Assembly (NCBI GenBank): GCA_038131365.1
Contig: JAYPPH010000003.1
Coordinates: 558,001 to 622,000 of the forward strand
Direction of reading: 5' to 3'
Length of the DNA stretch: 64,000 nt
Source of the DNA: Marisalimonas marina
GTDB taxonomy: Bacteria > Pseudomonadota > Alphaproteobacteria > Puniceispirillales > Marisalimonadaceae
The notes under the pieces were generated by a model. The model was given only the letters and a program-made list of their open reading frames with translations. It ran no database searches and was not told the origin of the DNA. Shown here in pieces: positions 33,977 through 43,339 of this stretch. The stretch's first letter is position 1. Each line of letters opens with the position of its first letter. The translations under genes and the position numbers were made by a program.

Positions 33977-35449
33977 TCACTTTAAATTTTCTTTAAGTAA
34001 CTTATTTACTAAACCAGGATTTGCCTTGCCTTGTGATAATTTCATTACTTGACCAACAAAAAATCCAAGAAGTTTATCTTTGCCATTTAGATACTCTTTA
34101 ACTTTATCTTGGTTTTCTGAAATAACTCTATCTATTAATTTCATTATCTCTTTATCATCTGATACTTGTTCTAACCCTTTATCTTTAACAATATCTAGGG
34201 CTGATTTTTTAGTAATCATCATTTCAGCAAAAACATCCTTTGCTATTTTTCCTGATATGACGCCTTTTGAAATCAAAGAAATTAATTGACCTAAGTTTTG
34301 AGGGGTGACAGGACTATTAGATATAATTATATTTTCTTTTTTTAATGCCCCAAATAATTCTGTAATCATCCAGTTGGCAGTCAATTTACCATCAACGCCC
34401 TTAGCTGCCTCAAGATAAAAATCAACAAATTCTTTTTCTTCTACAAGAATTGATGCGTCATAGGTTGTGATACCATAATCTTTAACAAGAGTTTTTCTTA
34501 ATGAATCTGGCAATTCTGGAAGTGTTTCTTTAATTTCACTTACCCATGTGTCTGAAAATTCAAGTGGGAGCAGATCTGGGTCCGGGAAGTATCTATAATC
34601 GTGAGCATCCTCTTTACTTCTCATCGACCTTGTTTCTCCAGTAGATGTATCAAAAAGTCTTGTTTCTTGATTAATTTTACCACCTGACTCTATAATTTCT
34701 ACTTGCCTTTCAGCTTCTGATTGAATGGCTTGTATAATAAAACGAATGGAGTTTAAATTTTTAATCTCACATCTAGTTCCAAATTCTTCACCTTTCTTTC
34801 TAACGGATACATTACAATCAGCTCTAAGAGATCCCTCTTCCATATTACCATCACAAGCACCTATATAACGTAAGATAGACCTAATTTTTTTAACATATGC
34901 ACCTGCTTCTTGAGGAGACCTAATATCTGGCTTAGACACAATCTCCATTAAAGCTACACCAGTTCTGTTTAAGTCAATAAAGGATTTACTAGGATGTTGA
35001 TCGTGCAATGACTTTCCAGCATCTTGTTCAAGATGAAGACGTTCAATTCCAATTGTAGTCTGATCACCATTATCTAAATCAATTACAATTTCGCCTTCAC
35101 CAACTATAGGCTTAGTAAATTGACTAATTTGATAGCCTTGAGGTAAATCAGCATAAAAATAGTTTTTTCTATCAAAAACTGAAACATTGTTGATTTTTGC
35201 ATTCAAAGCTAAACCAGTTTTAATTGCTTGCTCTACACAAAATTTGTTTATAACAGGAAGCATACCAGGCATAGCAGCATCAACTAAAGACACGCTTGTA
35301 TTTGCATCAGATCCAAATGATGCAGAGGCACCTGAAAACAATTTAGATTTACTAGAAATTTGTGCATGTATCTCAAGTCCAATCACCATTTCCCACACAC
35401 CAGTATCACCTTTAATTTGTCCTGGTCTTAAATCTAATATTTCAGTCAT
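33977..35449 (-). CDS. gatB: Asp-tRNA(Asn)/Glu-tRNA(Gln) amidotransferase subunit B
   Basis: 490 residues. GatB signatures: WEMVIGLEIHAQISSKSKLFSGA, the SFGSDANTSVSLVDAAMPGMLP segment, FDRKNYFYADLPQGYQISQ and the C-terminal YqeY-like tail (PGLVNKLLKE). It binds misacylated tRNA and phosphorylates the side-chain carboxyl for transamidation. Last gene of gatC-gatA-gatB with a four-base overlap to gatA. Confidence 0.97.
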   Translation of the reverse strand: MTEILDLRPGQIKGDTGVWEMVIGLEIHAQISSKSKLFSGASASFGSDANTSVSLVDAAMPGMLPVINKFCVEQAIKTGLALNAKINNVSVFDRKNYFYADLPQGYQISQFTKPIVGEGEIVIDLDNGDQTTIGIERLHLEQDAGKSLHDQHPSKSFIDLNRTGVALMEIVSKPDIRSPQEAGAYVKKIRSILRYIGACDGNMEEGSLRADCNVSVRKKGEEFGTRCEIKNLNSIRFIIQAIQSEAERQVEIIESGGKINQETRLFDTSTGETRSMRSKEDAHDYRYFPDPDLLPLEFSDTWVSEIKETLPELPDSLRKTLVKDYGITTYDASILVEEKEFVDFYLEAAKGVDGKLTANWMITELFGALKKENIIISNSPVTPQNLGQLISLISKGVISGKIAKDVFAEMMITKKSALDIVKDKGLEQVSDDKEIMKLIDRVISENQDKVKEYLNGKDKLLGFFVGQVMKLSQGKANPGLVNKLLKENLK

Positions 35450-36909
35450 CTTGCAGCTCCTTGAGCTATTACATTAAAATTAGCACTTTTTTCTAATGTA
35501 TGAGCAACACTTATTAAATTCGGCTCATCAAAAGAGTTTGCAATCAATTGAATACCAACTGGAAGCCCTGCTTTATCTAACCCTACTGGTATAGATATTC
35601 CTGGCAAACCTGCTAAACTTGCTGGGACAGTAAAAATATCATTTAAATACATTTTGATAGGATCTTGTTTTTGCCCTAGCTCAAATGCTGTTGAAGGAGT
35701 TGATGGTGTCAAAAGAAAATCAACATTTTCGAAGGCTTTTTCAAAATCTTCTTTGATTAACCTTCTTACTTTTTGTGCCTTTAAATAATATGCATCATAA
35801 TATCCTGAAGACAACACGTATGTCCCAATCATTATTCTTCTTTGCACCTCTTCACCAAAACCATTTCCCCGTGTTAATTCATACATTTCATCTAAGTTTT
35901 CAGCTTCATTTCTAATTCCATATCTTACACCATCATACCTTGCTAAGTTACTCGATGCTTCTGCAGGCGCTATAATATAATAAACTGGTAGTGCATACTT
36001 TGTATGTGGTAAGGAAACTGGGATAATTTCTGCACCACTATCCTTTAAAAACTGAATCGATGTGTCGTAAAATTTTACTATATCTTCAGAAATTCCATCT
36101 TGTGTATATTCTTTTGGAATACCAATTTTTTTTCCCTTTATACTCTTATCTAAAAAAGATGTTAGATCTGGCATTTCGATATTAGCTGAGGTTGAGTCTT
36201 TATTGTCATAACCCGCCATGGAATTGAGCATAATTGCAGCATCACTTACTGTCCTTGTCAAAGGACCAGCTTGATCTAGTGAAGAAGAAAAAGCTACAAT
36301 TCCCCATCTAGAGCATCTACCGTATGTTGGTTTAAGACCTGTAATACCACAGAAGGCTGCAGGCTGTCTTATTGAGCCACCCGTATCTGTTCCAGTTGCT
36401 GCCAAAGCTGATCTAGCTGCAACTGCAGCAGCAGAACCACCAGATGACCCACCAGGAGAAATTGGATTAGTTTTAGACCACGGGTTTATAACATTTCCCT
36501 TCGCCGCAGTCTCATTACTGGATCCCATAGCAAATTCATCACATGATAGTTTACCCAACATTACAGCTCCGTCATCCCATAAATTTTGCGTTACTGTACT
36601 TTCATAAGTTGGATAAAAATTTTCTAAAATTTTTGATGATGCAGTAGTTTTGATATCCTTAGTACAAAACATATCTTTAACTGCAATAGGAACACCTTCA
36701 AGAGGACCAGCCATCCCTTGGCTAATTTTTTCATCTGATTTTTTAGCCATTTGCAACGCATAATCTTTTTGTATATCTAAATAAGCCCCTAAATTAGAGG
36801 TATTTTCAATTGCATTCAGATAAGCATTAGTCAGTTCAAAAGATGAAATTTCTTTATTTTTAAGAGCTTTGATAGCGCTTGATAAATCAAAATCAAGTAA
36901 ATTAGACAT
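35446..36909 (-). CDS. gatA: Asp-tRNA(Asn)/Glu-tRNA(Gln) amidotransferase subunit A
   Basis: 487 residues. The amidase Ser-cisSer-Lys triad is visible in PIAVKDMFCTKD and GGSSGGSAAAVAA, with the nucleophilic Ser in TGTDTGGSIRQPAAFCG. It hydrolyses glutamine and channels ammonia to GatB. It begins at the gatC stop. An essential indirect route to Gln- and/or Asn-tRNA is expected where GlnRS or AsnRS is absent. Confidence 0.97.
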   Translation of the reverse strand: MSNLLDFDLSSAIKALKNKEISSFELTNAYLNAIENTSNLGAYLDIQKDYALQMAKKSDEKISQGMAGPLEGVPIAVKDMFCTKDIKTTASSKILENFYPTYESTVTQNLWDDGAVMLGKLSCDEFAMGSSNETAAKGNVINPWSKTNPISPGGSSGGSAAAVAARSALAATGTDTGGSIRQPAAFCGITGLKPTYGRCSRWGIVAFSSSLDQAGPLTRTVSDAAIMLNSMAGYDNKDSTSANIEMPDLTSFLDKSIKGKKIGIPKEYTQDGISEDIVKFYDTSIQFLKDSGAEIIPVSLPHTKYALPVYYIIAPAEASSNLARYDGVRYGIRNEAENLDEMYELTRGNGFGEEVQRRIMIGTYVLSSGYYDAYYLKAQKVRRLIKEDFEKAFENVDFLLTPSTPSTAFELGQKQDPIKMYLNDIFTVPASLAGLPGISIPVGLDKAGLPVGIQLIANSFDEPNLISVAHTLEKSANFNVIAQGAAR

Positions 36910-37211
36910 TATTCAATAACCTTTGGAACTACAAAAAAACCACTTGAACTTTCTGGAGCGTTTTTTAGCACTAACTCTTCAATATTACCATCTGTGACCT
37001 CATCACTCCTCAAAGGCAATTTATGTCCTGTAACTGATGCTAAAGGCTCTACATTAGAGGTATCTACTTCATTTAATTGCGCAACAAATTCTAATATATT
37101 ATTTAAATCGTTGGTAAGATTTTGTTTATTTTTTTCAGGTATTTCCAGACGAGCTAATCTAGCTATTTTGTTTACAGTTGGAATATCAACAATTGATTTT
37201 TTGTTGGACAT
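36909..37211 (-). CDS. gatC: Asp-tRNA(Asn)/Glu-tRNA(Gln) amidotransferase subunit C
   Basis: 100 residues, normal for GatC, with VNKIARLARLEIPE near the start, LNNILEFVAQLNEVDTS, and PLRSDEV; the C-terminal VPKVIE is the usual GatA-contacting tail. It stabilises the GatA-GatB complex. First gene of the operon and divergent from ruvX. Confidence 0.95.
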   Translation of the reverse strand: MSNKKSIVDIPTVNKIARLARLEIPEKNKQNLTNDLNNILEFVAQLNEVDTSNVEPLASVTGHKLPLRSDEVTDGNIEELVLKNAPESSSGFFVVPKVIE

Positions 37212-37272
37212 TTTTATTCCTTCATTACAATGATATATTTTAAATTAATATGGAAGTCTGTTAGCATCAATT

Positions 37273-37740
37273 ATGCCTATCTTCAAGCCTGATGAATTTT
37301 TGTTGAATATTTTGCCCAAAAAAAGACTTTTAGGTATAGATCACGGAACAAAAACTCTTGGGATTGCTGTTAGTAATTCTGATTGGACTATAGCAACTGC
37401 GGTATCTACCATCAAAAGAAATAAGCTAAAATCTGATATCCAACAACTTATATCAATTTTTGATCAATATGAAATAACAGGTTTAGTCATCGGATGGCCA
37501 CTTAACATGGATGGAAGTGTAGGGCCTAGGTGTGATTCTGTTAGGGATTTTACAAAAAGTCTATTGAGCATTGTTGAGTTGCCAGTTTTACTTCAGGACG
37601 AAAGACTATCAACAATGGCCGTAGAAAGACCAATGATAAATGAGGATTTGTCTAGAAAAAAAAGAAAATTAAGGAAAGACTATTTAGCAGCAAGCTGGAT
37701 ATTACAAACAGCACTAGACGGATTACAAAAAAAAATGTAG
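37273..37740 (+). CDS. ruvX: RuvX/YqgF Holliday-junction resolvase-like nuclease
   Basis: 155 residues. YqgF RNase H-like marks: LLGIDHGTKTLGIAVS at 19-34, TGLVIGWPLNMDGS, and LQDERLSTMAVE with the second acidic ligand. The family includes pre-16S rRNA processing nucleases; the Holliday-junction label is by fold. Placed directly ahead of pyrB (12 bp), a common alphaproteobacterial order. Confidence 0.93.
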   Translation: MPIFKPDEFLLNILPKKRLLGIDHGTKTLGIAVSNSDWTIATAVSTIKRNKLKSDIQQLISIFDQYEITGLVIGWPLNMDGSVGPRCDSVRDFTKSLLSIVELPVLLQDERLSTMAVERPMINEDLSRKKRKLRKDYLAASWILQTALDGLQKKM

Positions 37741-37752
37741 TAATCTATTTTT

Positions 37753-38727
37753 ATGAATGATTTATTAAATTCAAATCAAGAAAATACTTCTACATCTCCT
37801 GTTAAACTTAGCTCTCATCACCTTTTGTCAATCGAGGGGATGGATAAGAAAGAGATCCAAAATTTAATTGAAAGAGCTAACTTTTTTGCAAACCTGGACA
37901 AACACAGTGATACAAAGTTCCTCAAGGGGTATGTCGTACTAAATGTATTTTTTGAAAATTCCACAAGAACAAGAGTGTCCTTTGAATTAGCTGCAAGAAG
38001 ACTTGGTGCAGAAGTTCTTAATATATCACTAACTAATTCTTCAATAAAAAAGGGGGAAAGCTTACTTGATACAGCTAGCACATTGAATGCAATGAGACCC
38101 GACCTTTTAATTGTACGTCACCCACATAGTGGAGCCCCAATTCTATTTGCTAATTATTTAGATTGCAGCATTATTAATGCAGGCGATGGAAGACATGAAC
38201 ATCCAACTCAAGCATTACTAGATGCATTAACTATTAAAAGAAGATTAGGACACTTAGAAGGTTTGAAAATTAGTATATGTGGAGATATAGCTAATAGCAG
38301 GGTTGCTCGTTCTAACATACATTTGCTGACAACAATGGGTGCAGAAGTTAGATGTGTAGCTCCTCCTACATTGATGCCATTTGGTTTAGAAAATCTAGGT
38401 GTAAAATGTTATTACGATATGCAAGAAGGAATAAAAAATTCCGATGTTGTAATGCTTTTACGTTTACAAAATGAAAGAATGTCTGGGACTGAAAATCCAT
38501 CTGAAAGAGAATATTTTAAATTTTTTGGCCTCGATGAAACAAAACTCTCTTTAGCGAACTCAAATGCTGTTATAATGCATCCTGGCCCAATGAATAGAGG
38601 TGTTGAAATTGCTTCAGCATTGGCAGATGATGCTAATAGAAGCCTTATTAAAACTCAGGTTGAAATGGGAGTTGCAATCAGAATGTCTATTATTGAAGCA
38701 TTGAGCTATACAAAAAAGCAAATTTGA
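37753..38727 (+). CDS. pyrB: Aspartate carbamoyltransferase catalytic subunit
   Basis: 324 residues. Active-site blocks: FFENSTRTRVSFE (carbamoyl-phosphate binding), ISLTNSSIKKGESLLDTA, GDGRHEHPTQALLDAL and MHPGPMNRGVEI. It joins carbamoyl phosphate and aspartate to carbamoyl-aspartate in UMP synthesis. The neighbouring dihydroorotase homologue lacks metal ligands and probably assembles with this enzyme. Confidence 0.97.
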   Translation: MNDLLNSNQENTSTSPVKLSSHHLLSIEGMDKKEIQNLIERANFFANLDKHSDTKFLKGYVVLNVFFENSTRTRVSFELAARRLGAEVLNISLTNSSIKKGESLLDTASTLNAMRPDLLIVRHPHSGAPILFANYLDCSIINAGDGRHEHPTQALLDALTIKRRLGHLEGLKISICGDIANSRVARSNIHLLTTMGAEVRCVAPPTLMPFGLENLGVKCYYDMQEGIKNSDVVMLLRLQNERMSGTENPSEREYFKFFGLDETKLSLANSNAVIMHPGPMNRGVEIASALADDANRSLIKTQVEMGVAIRMSIIEALSYTKKQI

Positions 38728-38735
38728 AAAACTAA

Positions 38736-40067
38736 ATGTCTTACTCAGTATTTAAATCAATAAAAATAATAAATTCAGAAAACAATCTTAATGATGTTTT
38801 TGATGTTATAATTAAAGATAATAAAATAATAGAAATCACTAAAAATTTTAATGATACAAATCTATTAAAACAAAATCCGATAACTATTTATGATTGTTCT
38901 GGGCTAATAATGGCACCTGGATTAGTAGATATAAGAGTAAATATAGGTAAAACTGAGAATTTAAAACTTATGCAAAAAGTAGCCGTAGAAAATGGGATAA
39001 CTTCTATGGTTCTTCTTCCAAATCAAACTCCTAAACTTAACAATCCATCCATAATAGATCATATCCAAAGGCAATCGGAAGACATTTCACTTCCTAAAGT
39101 ATGGGTTTATGGTGCTGCAACAAAAGATGATGCATCATTGGAGATGTGTGAATTAGGGCTGATGTCTGAGATGGGAGCTGTAGGTTTTACCAATGGTAAT
39201 AAAAGTATAAAAAATAGTCTGGTTTTAAGGCGTGTGATGAGTTACTCAAAAATGATAAACCGTCCTGTTATTCAACATGCCGAAGATGAAGATTTGTCGG
39301 GACTAAATCAAGCGTCTACCACTTCTATTAGAGGTGAAATGAATGAGGGTGAAATCTCAACAAGGCTTGGTTTAATTGGTATTCCAGCATGCGCTGAAGT
39401 TATTATGATAGAAAGAGACATTAGACTAGCAAAACTAACAGGTGTTCACTATCATGTTGCTCACGTTTCAACCCGAGATGGTATTGATGTAATAAGAAAA
39501 GCCAAAAAAGAGGGAGTGAAAATAACTTGTGATACTGCCCCACCCTATTTTGCTCTCAATGAAAAAGAATTGCTTAGTTATAATACAGCATTTAAGCTTT
39601 CTCCACCCCTAAGATGTGAAGATGATAGATTGGCTATAATAGAAGGTATTCAAGATGGAACAATAGATGCAATTGCTTCAGATCACCGCTCTAGGTCAAA
39701 AGATACAAAAATTCAACCTTTTTCGGCAGCATCAATAGGTGCATCTGGAATTGAAACATTATTCTTACTCACTTTAGAATTAGTAAATAATAAAATCATA
39801 GATTTACATAAGGCTATTTCTTTATTAACTACAAATCCAGCTAATATTTTAAATCTAGATAAAAATACAATAGAAAAAAATCAAAAAGCTACATTTATAA
39901 TTTTTGATGAAAATGCTCAAGGTCACATAGATAAAAATCAATTGAAAACAAGCCCTACTCCATTTCATGGACGCAAATCTTTTGGAAGAGTTTTAGGAAC
40001 TTTTATTAATGGCCATAATGCTTATCTCCATAAAGATTTTAAAGAAAAAATGAAAAATGATTTCTGA
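38736..40067 (+). CDS. pyrX: Dihydroorotase homologue lacking metal ligands (PyrX-type)
   Basis: 443 residues of amidohydrolase fold, eight bases after pyrB. In active dihydroorotases the strand after the PGLVD motif carries HxH; here it reads R67-V-N69. The C-terminal DHxPH is DHRSR (D316 kept, second His lost). H181 (IQHAED) and H243 (VAHVST) remain. This is the pattern of non-catalytic PyrX/PyrC' proteins, which support assembly of aspartate carbamoyltransferase in Pseudomonas and relatives. An active PyrC should be encoded elsewhere. The product overlaps plsY by eleven bases. Confidence 0.85.
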   Translation: MSYSVFKSIKIINSENNLNDVFDVIIKDNKIIEITKNFNDTNLLKQNPITIYDCSGLIMAPGLVDIRVNIGKTENLKLMQKVAVENGITSMVLLPNQTPKLNNPSIIDHIQRQSEDISLPKVWVYGAATKDDASLEMCELGLMSEMGAVGFTNGNKSIKNSLVLRRVMSYSKMINRPVIQHAEDEDLSGLNQASTTSIRGEMNEGEISTRLGLIGIPACAEVIMIERDIRLAKLTGVHYHVAHVSTRDGIDVIRKAKKEGVKITCDTAPPYFALNEKELLSYNTAFKLSPPLRCEDDRLAIIEGIQDGTIDAIASDHRSRSKDTKIQPFSAASIGASGIETLFLLTLELVNNKIIDLHKAISLLTTNPANILNLDKNTIEKNQKATFIIFDENAQGHIDKNQLKTSPTPFHGRKSFGRVLGTFINGHNAYLHKDFKEKMKNDF

Positions 40068-40689
40068 CCAAATTTTTCTTATATTTTTATCCTTGTTTTT
40101 CATATTTGGATATTTTGTAGGGTCAATTCCATTTGGATTAATACTTACTAAAGCATACGGACTTGGGGATATAAGAAAAATAGGAAGTGGAAATATTGGG
40201 GCTACCAATGTTTTAAGGACAGGAAACAAGAAAATAGCCCTTATGACACTACTACTTGATGGAATTAAAGGAGCTTTTGCTATTTTTTTAACCCAAAAAG
40301 CCTTTAATTATGAAATATTAACAAGATTAAATAATGATATTATTTTTTTTGAATGCGTAGTGGGTGTTGCCGCTGTAATTGGTCATTGTTTTCCAATTTG
40401 GCTGAAATTTAAAGGTGGCAAAGGTGTTGCAACGGGTTTTGGTATAATACTTTGCTTTGATTTATTAGTTGGAATATTGAGTCTCGTGACTTGGCTTTTA
40501 ATTACAAAATTATTTAAAATAAGTTCATTATCTGCTCTAGTTGCATATTTTTTTATCCCTATTTTTATATTTTTAAACTCACTAGAAAATAATGTTTTTA
40601 TTTCGTCAATTATAATTTCATGCATATGTTTTTTTAAACATACAGAGAATATAAAGAGACTTTTAAAGGGGTCTGAGCCAAAAATATAG
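40057..40689 (+). CDS. plsY: Glycerol-3-phosphate acyltransferase PlsY
   Basis: 210 residues with five hydrophobic segments. PlsY motifs: GYFVGSIPFGLILTKAYG, DIRKIGSGNIGATNVLR, GHCFPIWLKFKGGKGVATGFG. It acylates glycerol-3-phosphate from acyl-phosphate at the inner membrane. Translationally coupled to pyrX by overlap. dprA, which often follows in related genomes, is absent; topA comes next after about 90 bp. Confidence 0.95.
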   Translation: MISDQIFLIFLSLFFIFGYFVGSIPFGLILTKAYGLGDIRKIGSGNIGATNVLRTGNKKIALMTLLLDGIKGAFAIFLTQKAFNYEILTRLNNDIIFFECVVGVAAVIGHCFPIWLKFKGGKGVATGFGIILCFDLLVGILSLVTWLLITKLFKISSLSALVAYFFIPIFIFLNSLENNVFISSIIISCICFFKHTENIKRLLKGSEPKI

Positions 40690-40777
40690 AAATATTACTA
40701 TTGTTATTTCATAAAAGTAATGTTATCTGCACTAAAACTACAATTCAGTCATTTTAAAAATTTTAAGGCTAGCTTAA

Positions 40778-43297
40778 ATGAAATTAGTTATAGTTGAATC
40801 TCCTGCTAAAGCTCAGACTATTAATAAATATCTAGGTAATGATTATAAAGTTATTGCTTCTGTTGGCCATATTAGAGACCTCCCATCAAAAGATGGAGCA
40901 GTTAAACCCGACGAAAATTTTAAAATGTCTTGGGAGATGAATAAAGATAAGGATAAGGTAGTCAAAGAAATTATAGGTGCTTTAAAGTCTGCTGACAGCT
41001 TAATTTTAGCTACTGACCCTGATAGGGAGGGTGAAGCTATAAGCTGGCATCTAAAAGAAATTCTAGATCATAAAAAAACAACCACAGGTAAACCAGTTGA
41101 AAGAGTAGTTTTTAACGAAATCACGAAAAGTGCTGTTTTAGAGGCTATGAAAAAACCAAGAGGTATTAACTCTGAACTTGTTGAAGCGTATTTAGCAAGG
41201 AGAGCATTAGATCACCTTATTGGTTTTTCAATATCTCCTATTTTATGGAGAAAACTTCCAGGTTCCAGATCTGCAGGAAGAGTACAGTCTGTAGCCTTAA
41301 AATTAATTTGTGAAAGAGAAATTGAAATAGAAAAATTTAATATTGAAGAATATTGGTCAATATCATCTACTTTTTCTACAGTGAAAGATGAAAAGTTTTC
41401 TTCCAGGCTTACTGTTCTGAATTCTCAAAAATTAGCAAAAATGGATATTAAAAATGAAAAAGAAGCTGATTTGGCATTACAAGATGTCAAAAAATCAAAG
41501 TTCAATATTTCAAAAATAGAATTAAAAAGGGTTAAGAGAAACCCACTTCCTCCTTTTACCACGTCAACTCTACAACAAGAAGCATCAAATAAATTAGGTT
41601 TTAGTGCCTCTAGGACTATGAGAGTTGCTCAGAAATTATATGAGGGAATTAATATAGGTAGTGAGACATCAGGTTTAATAACCTATATGAGAACAGATGG
41701 AGTTCAACTTAGTTCTCAAGCTATCGAAGAGTTAAGGAATGAGATCACAAGTCGTCATGGAGAAAATTATATCCCTCCAAAACCAAGGGTATACAAATCT
41801 AAAGCTGCTAATGCCCAAGAAGCTCACGAAGCCATCAGACCAACTCTAATATCACGTGATCCAGAAAGCATATCTGAATTTTTGGATAGTGACCAAAATA
41901 AACTTTATGAATTAATATGGAAAAGAACCATCTCAAGTCAAATGCAATCAGCTGAACTAGATGAGACAGCTGCTGATATTACAAACCAAGACCAGAGTAT
42001 TATATTTAGAGCTAACGGTTCTCAAGTAATTTTCCCAGGTTTTTATATTTATAGAGATAGGGAAGATGATAGATTATTACCTAAATTGATTGAAAATGAA
42101 AAAGTAGATTTAATCGACGTCAAGAGCGAACAACATTTTACTCAACCACCTCCAAGATATACTGACGCAAGTTTGATAAAGAAAATGGAAGAGTTGGGTA
42201 TTGGTCGACCATCGACATATGCGTCTATATTACAAGTTTTGGTAAACCGAAATTATGTAGAAAAAGAAAAAGGAAGGCATATTCCTCAAGAAAGAGGTAG
42301 AATTTTAACTGCATTTTTGAATAATTTTTTTGGAAAATATATTGAATATGATTTCACAGCAGATTTAGAAAAACAATTAGATAAAGTGTCTGATGGAAAA
42401 CTCAATTATAAAAATTTACTAAAAGAGTTTTGGGATAGTTTTAAACCTCATTTAAATAAAATGACTGAGCTCGAAAGAGATAAAATACTTGAAGCCTTGG
42501 AAAAAGAATTAGCCGAGCTTTTTTTTCCTTCAGATGATATAAAAAATGGAACACCCAACAGGAAATGTCCTACTTGTTCAAATGGAAATTTAGGTTTGGA
42601 ATTAGGCAAATATGGTGCTTTTATAGGCTGTTCAAATTACCCAGAATGTAAATTCACAAAACAAATTGCAAGTAACCAGGATCAAAATGAAAATAATGAT
42701 AATGAGAATTTTATTCCTGGTAACGATGGTGTTTTAGGGATTGACCCTGCTACAGGGCTAAATGTGTTTATTAAAAAAGGACCATATGGTATTTATCTTC
42801 AACTTGGAGATGAAAAAAAACCTAAAAGAACTAGTATCCCCAAGCAAGTCAGCGCTAAAGATATTAACTTAGAAAAGGCTTTAGCTTTTCTGTCTTTGCC
42901 AAGACTGATTGGACAACATCCTGAAAGCGGCCAAGACATTTCAGCAGGTATTGGAAGATACGGCCCTTATTTGAAATATGATATAAATTTTATAAGTTTA
43001 CCTGCCGATGAAACGGTCATAAACTTAGGTCTTAATCATGCTGTAGTACTTATTGCTGAAAACAGTGAAAAACTTGGTAAGGTATTAGGAGATCATCCAG
43101 ATGGCGGTGGCAAAATTTTTGTAAAATCTGGAAGATTTGGACCATATGTTGAGCATAATAAATTAAGAGCTACTTTACCAAAGGATATTTCTATTGAAGA
43201 AATAAATTTAGATAAGGCTATTGAATTATTAATTGCAAAAGCTGCCAGACCCAAAAGATCAAGCAAAAAAACAAATAAATCTAAAAAAACCAAATAA
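40778..43297 (+). CDS. topA: DNA topoisomerase I
   Basis: 839 residues. Toprim domain begins KLVIVESPAKAQTINKYLG with the acidic ATDPDREGEAISWH; catalytic Tyr303 in GLITYMRTDG; RPSTYASI in the cleavage domain. One canonical four-Cys zinc finger is seen in CPTCSNGNLGLELGKYG to CSNYPEC, followed by two or three degenerate topo-C repeats (GVLGIDPATGLNVFIKKGPYG and similar) and a Lys-rich tail. Relaxes negative supercoils. Alphaproteobacterial length and domain layout. Confidence 0.97.
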   Translation: MKLVIVESPAKAQTINKYLGNDYKVIASVGHIRDLPSKDGAVKPDENFKMSWEMNKDKDKVVKEIIGALKSADSLILATDPDREGEAISWHLKEILDHKKTTTGKPVERVVFNEITKSAVLEAMKKPRGINSELVEAYLARRALDHLIGFSISPILWRKLPGSRSAGRVQSVALKLICEREIEIEKFNIEEYWSISSTFSTVKDEKFSSRLTVLNSQKLAKMDIKNEKEADLALQDVKKSKFNISKIELKRVKRNPLPPFTTSTLQQEASNKLGFSASRTMRVAQKLYEGINIGSETSGLITYMRTDGVQLSSQAIEELRNEITSRHGENYIPPKPRVYKSKAANAQEAHEAIRPTLISRDPESISEFLDSDQNKLYELIWKRTISSQMQSAELDETAADITNQDQSIIFRANGSQVIFPGFYIYRDREDDRLLPKLIENEKVDLIDVKSEQHFTQPPPRYTDASLIKKMEELGIGRPSTYASILQVLVNRNYVEKEKGRHIPQERGRILTAFLNNFFGKYIEYDFTADLEKQLDKVSDGKLNYKNLLKEFWDSFKPHLNKMTELERDKILEALEKELAELFFPSDDIKNGTPNRKCPTCSNGNLGLELGKYGAFIGCSNYPECKFTKQIASNQDQNENNDNENFIPGNDGVLGIDPATGLNVFIKKGPYGIYLQLGDEKKPKRTSIPKQVSAKDINLEKALAFLSLPRLIGQHPESGQDISAGIGRYGPYLKYDINFISLPADETVINLGLNHAVVLIAENSEKLGKVLGDHPDGGGKIFVKSGRFGPYVEHNKLRATLPKDISIEEINLDKAIELLIAKAARPKRSSKKTNKSKKTK

Positions 43298-43298
43298 T

Positions 43299-43318
43299 CT
43301 TTATGGTAAATCATAAAG
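43299..43318 (+). other. Inverted repeat between topA and rnr
   Basis: CTTTATG (43299-43305) pairs with CATAAAG (43312-43318) around a six-base loop, starting two bases after the topA stop. No T-tract follows. It could be an mRNA processing or stabilising hairpin; a terminator is less likely because rnr follows at once. Confidence 0.4.
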
Positions 43319-43339
43319 TTGTAAAACAAATTAAAAAAA

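Noticed and set aside
43299..43318. Hairpin considered as the topA terminator
   Set aside because: No T-tract and the next gene starts 21 bp later on the same strand.
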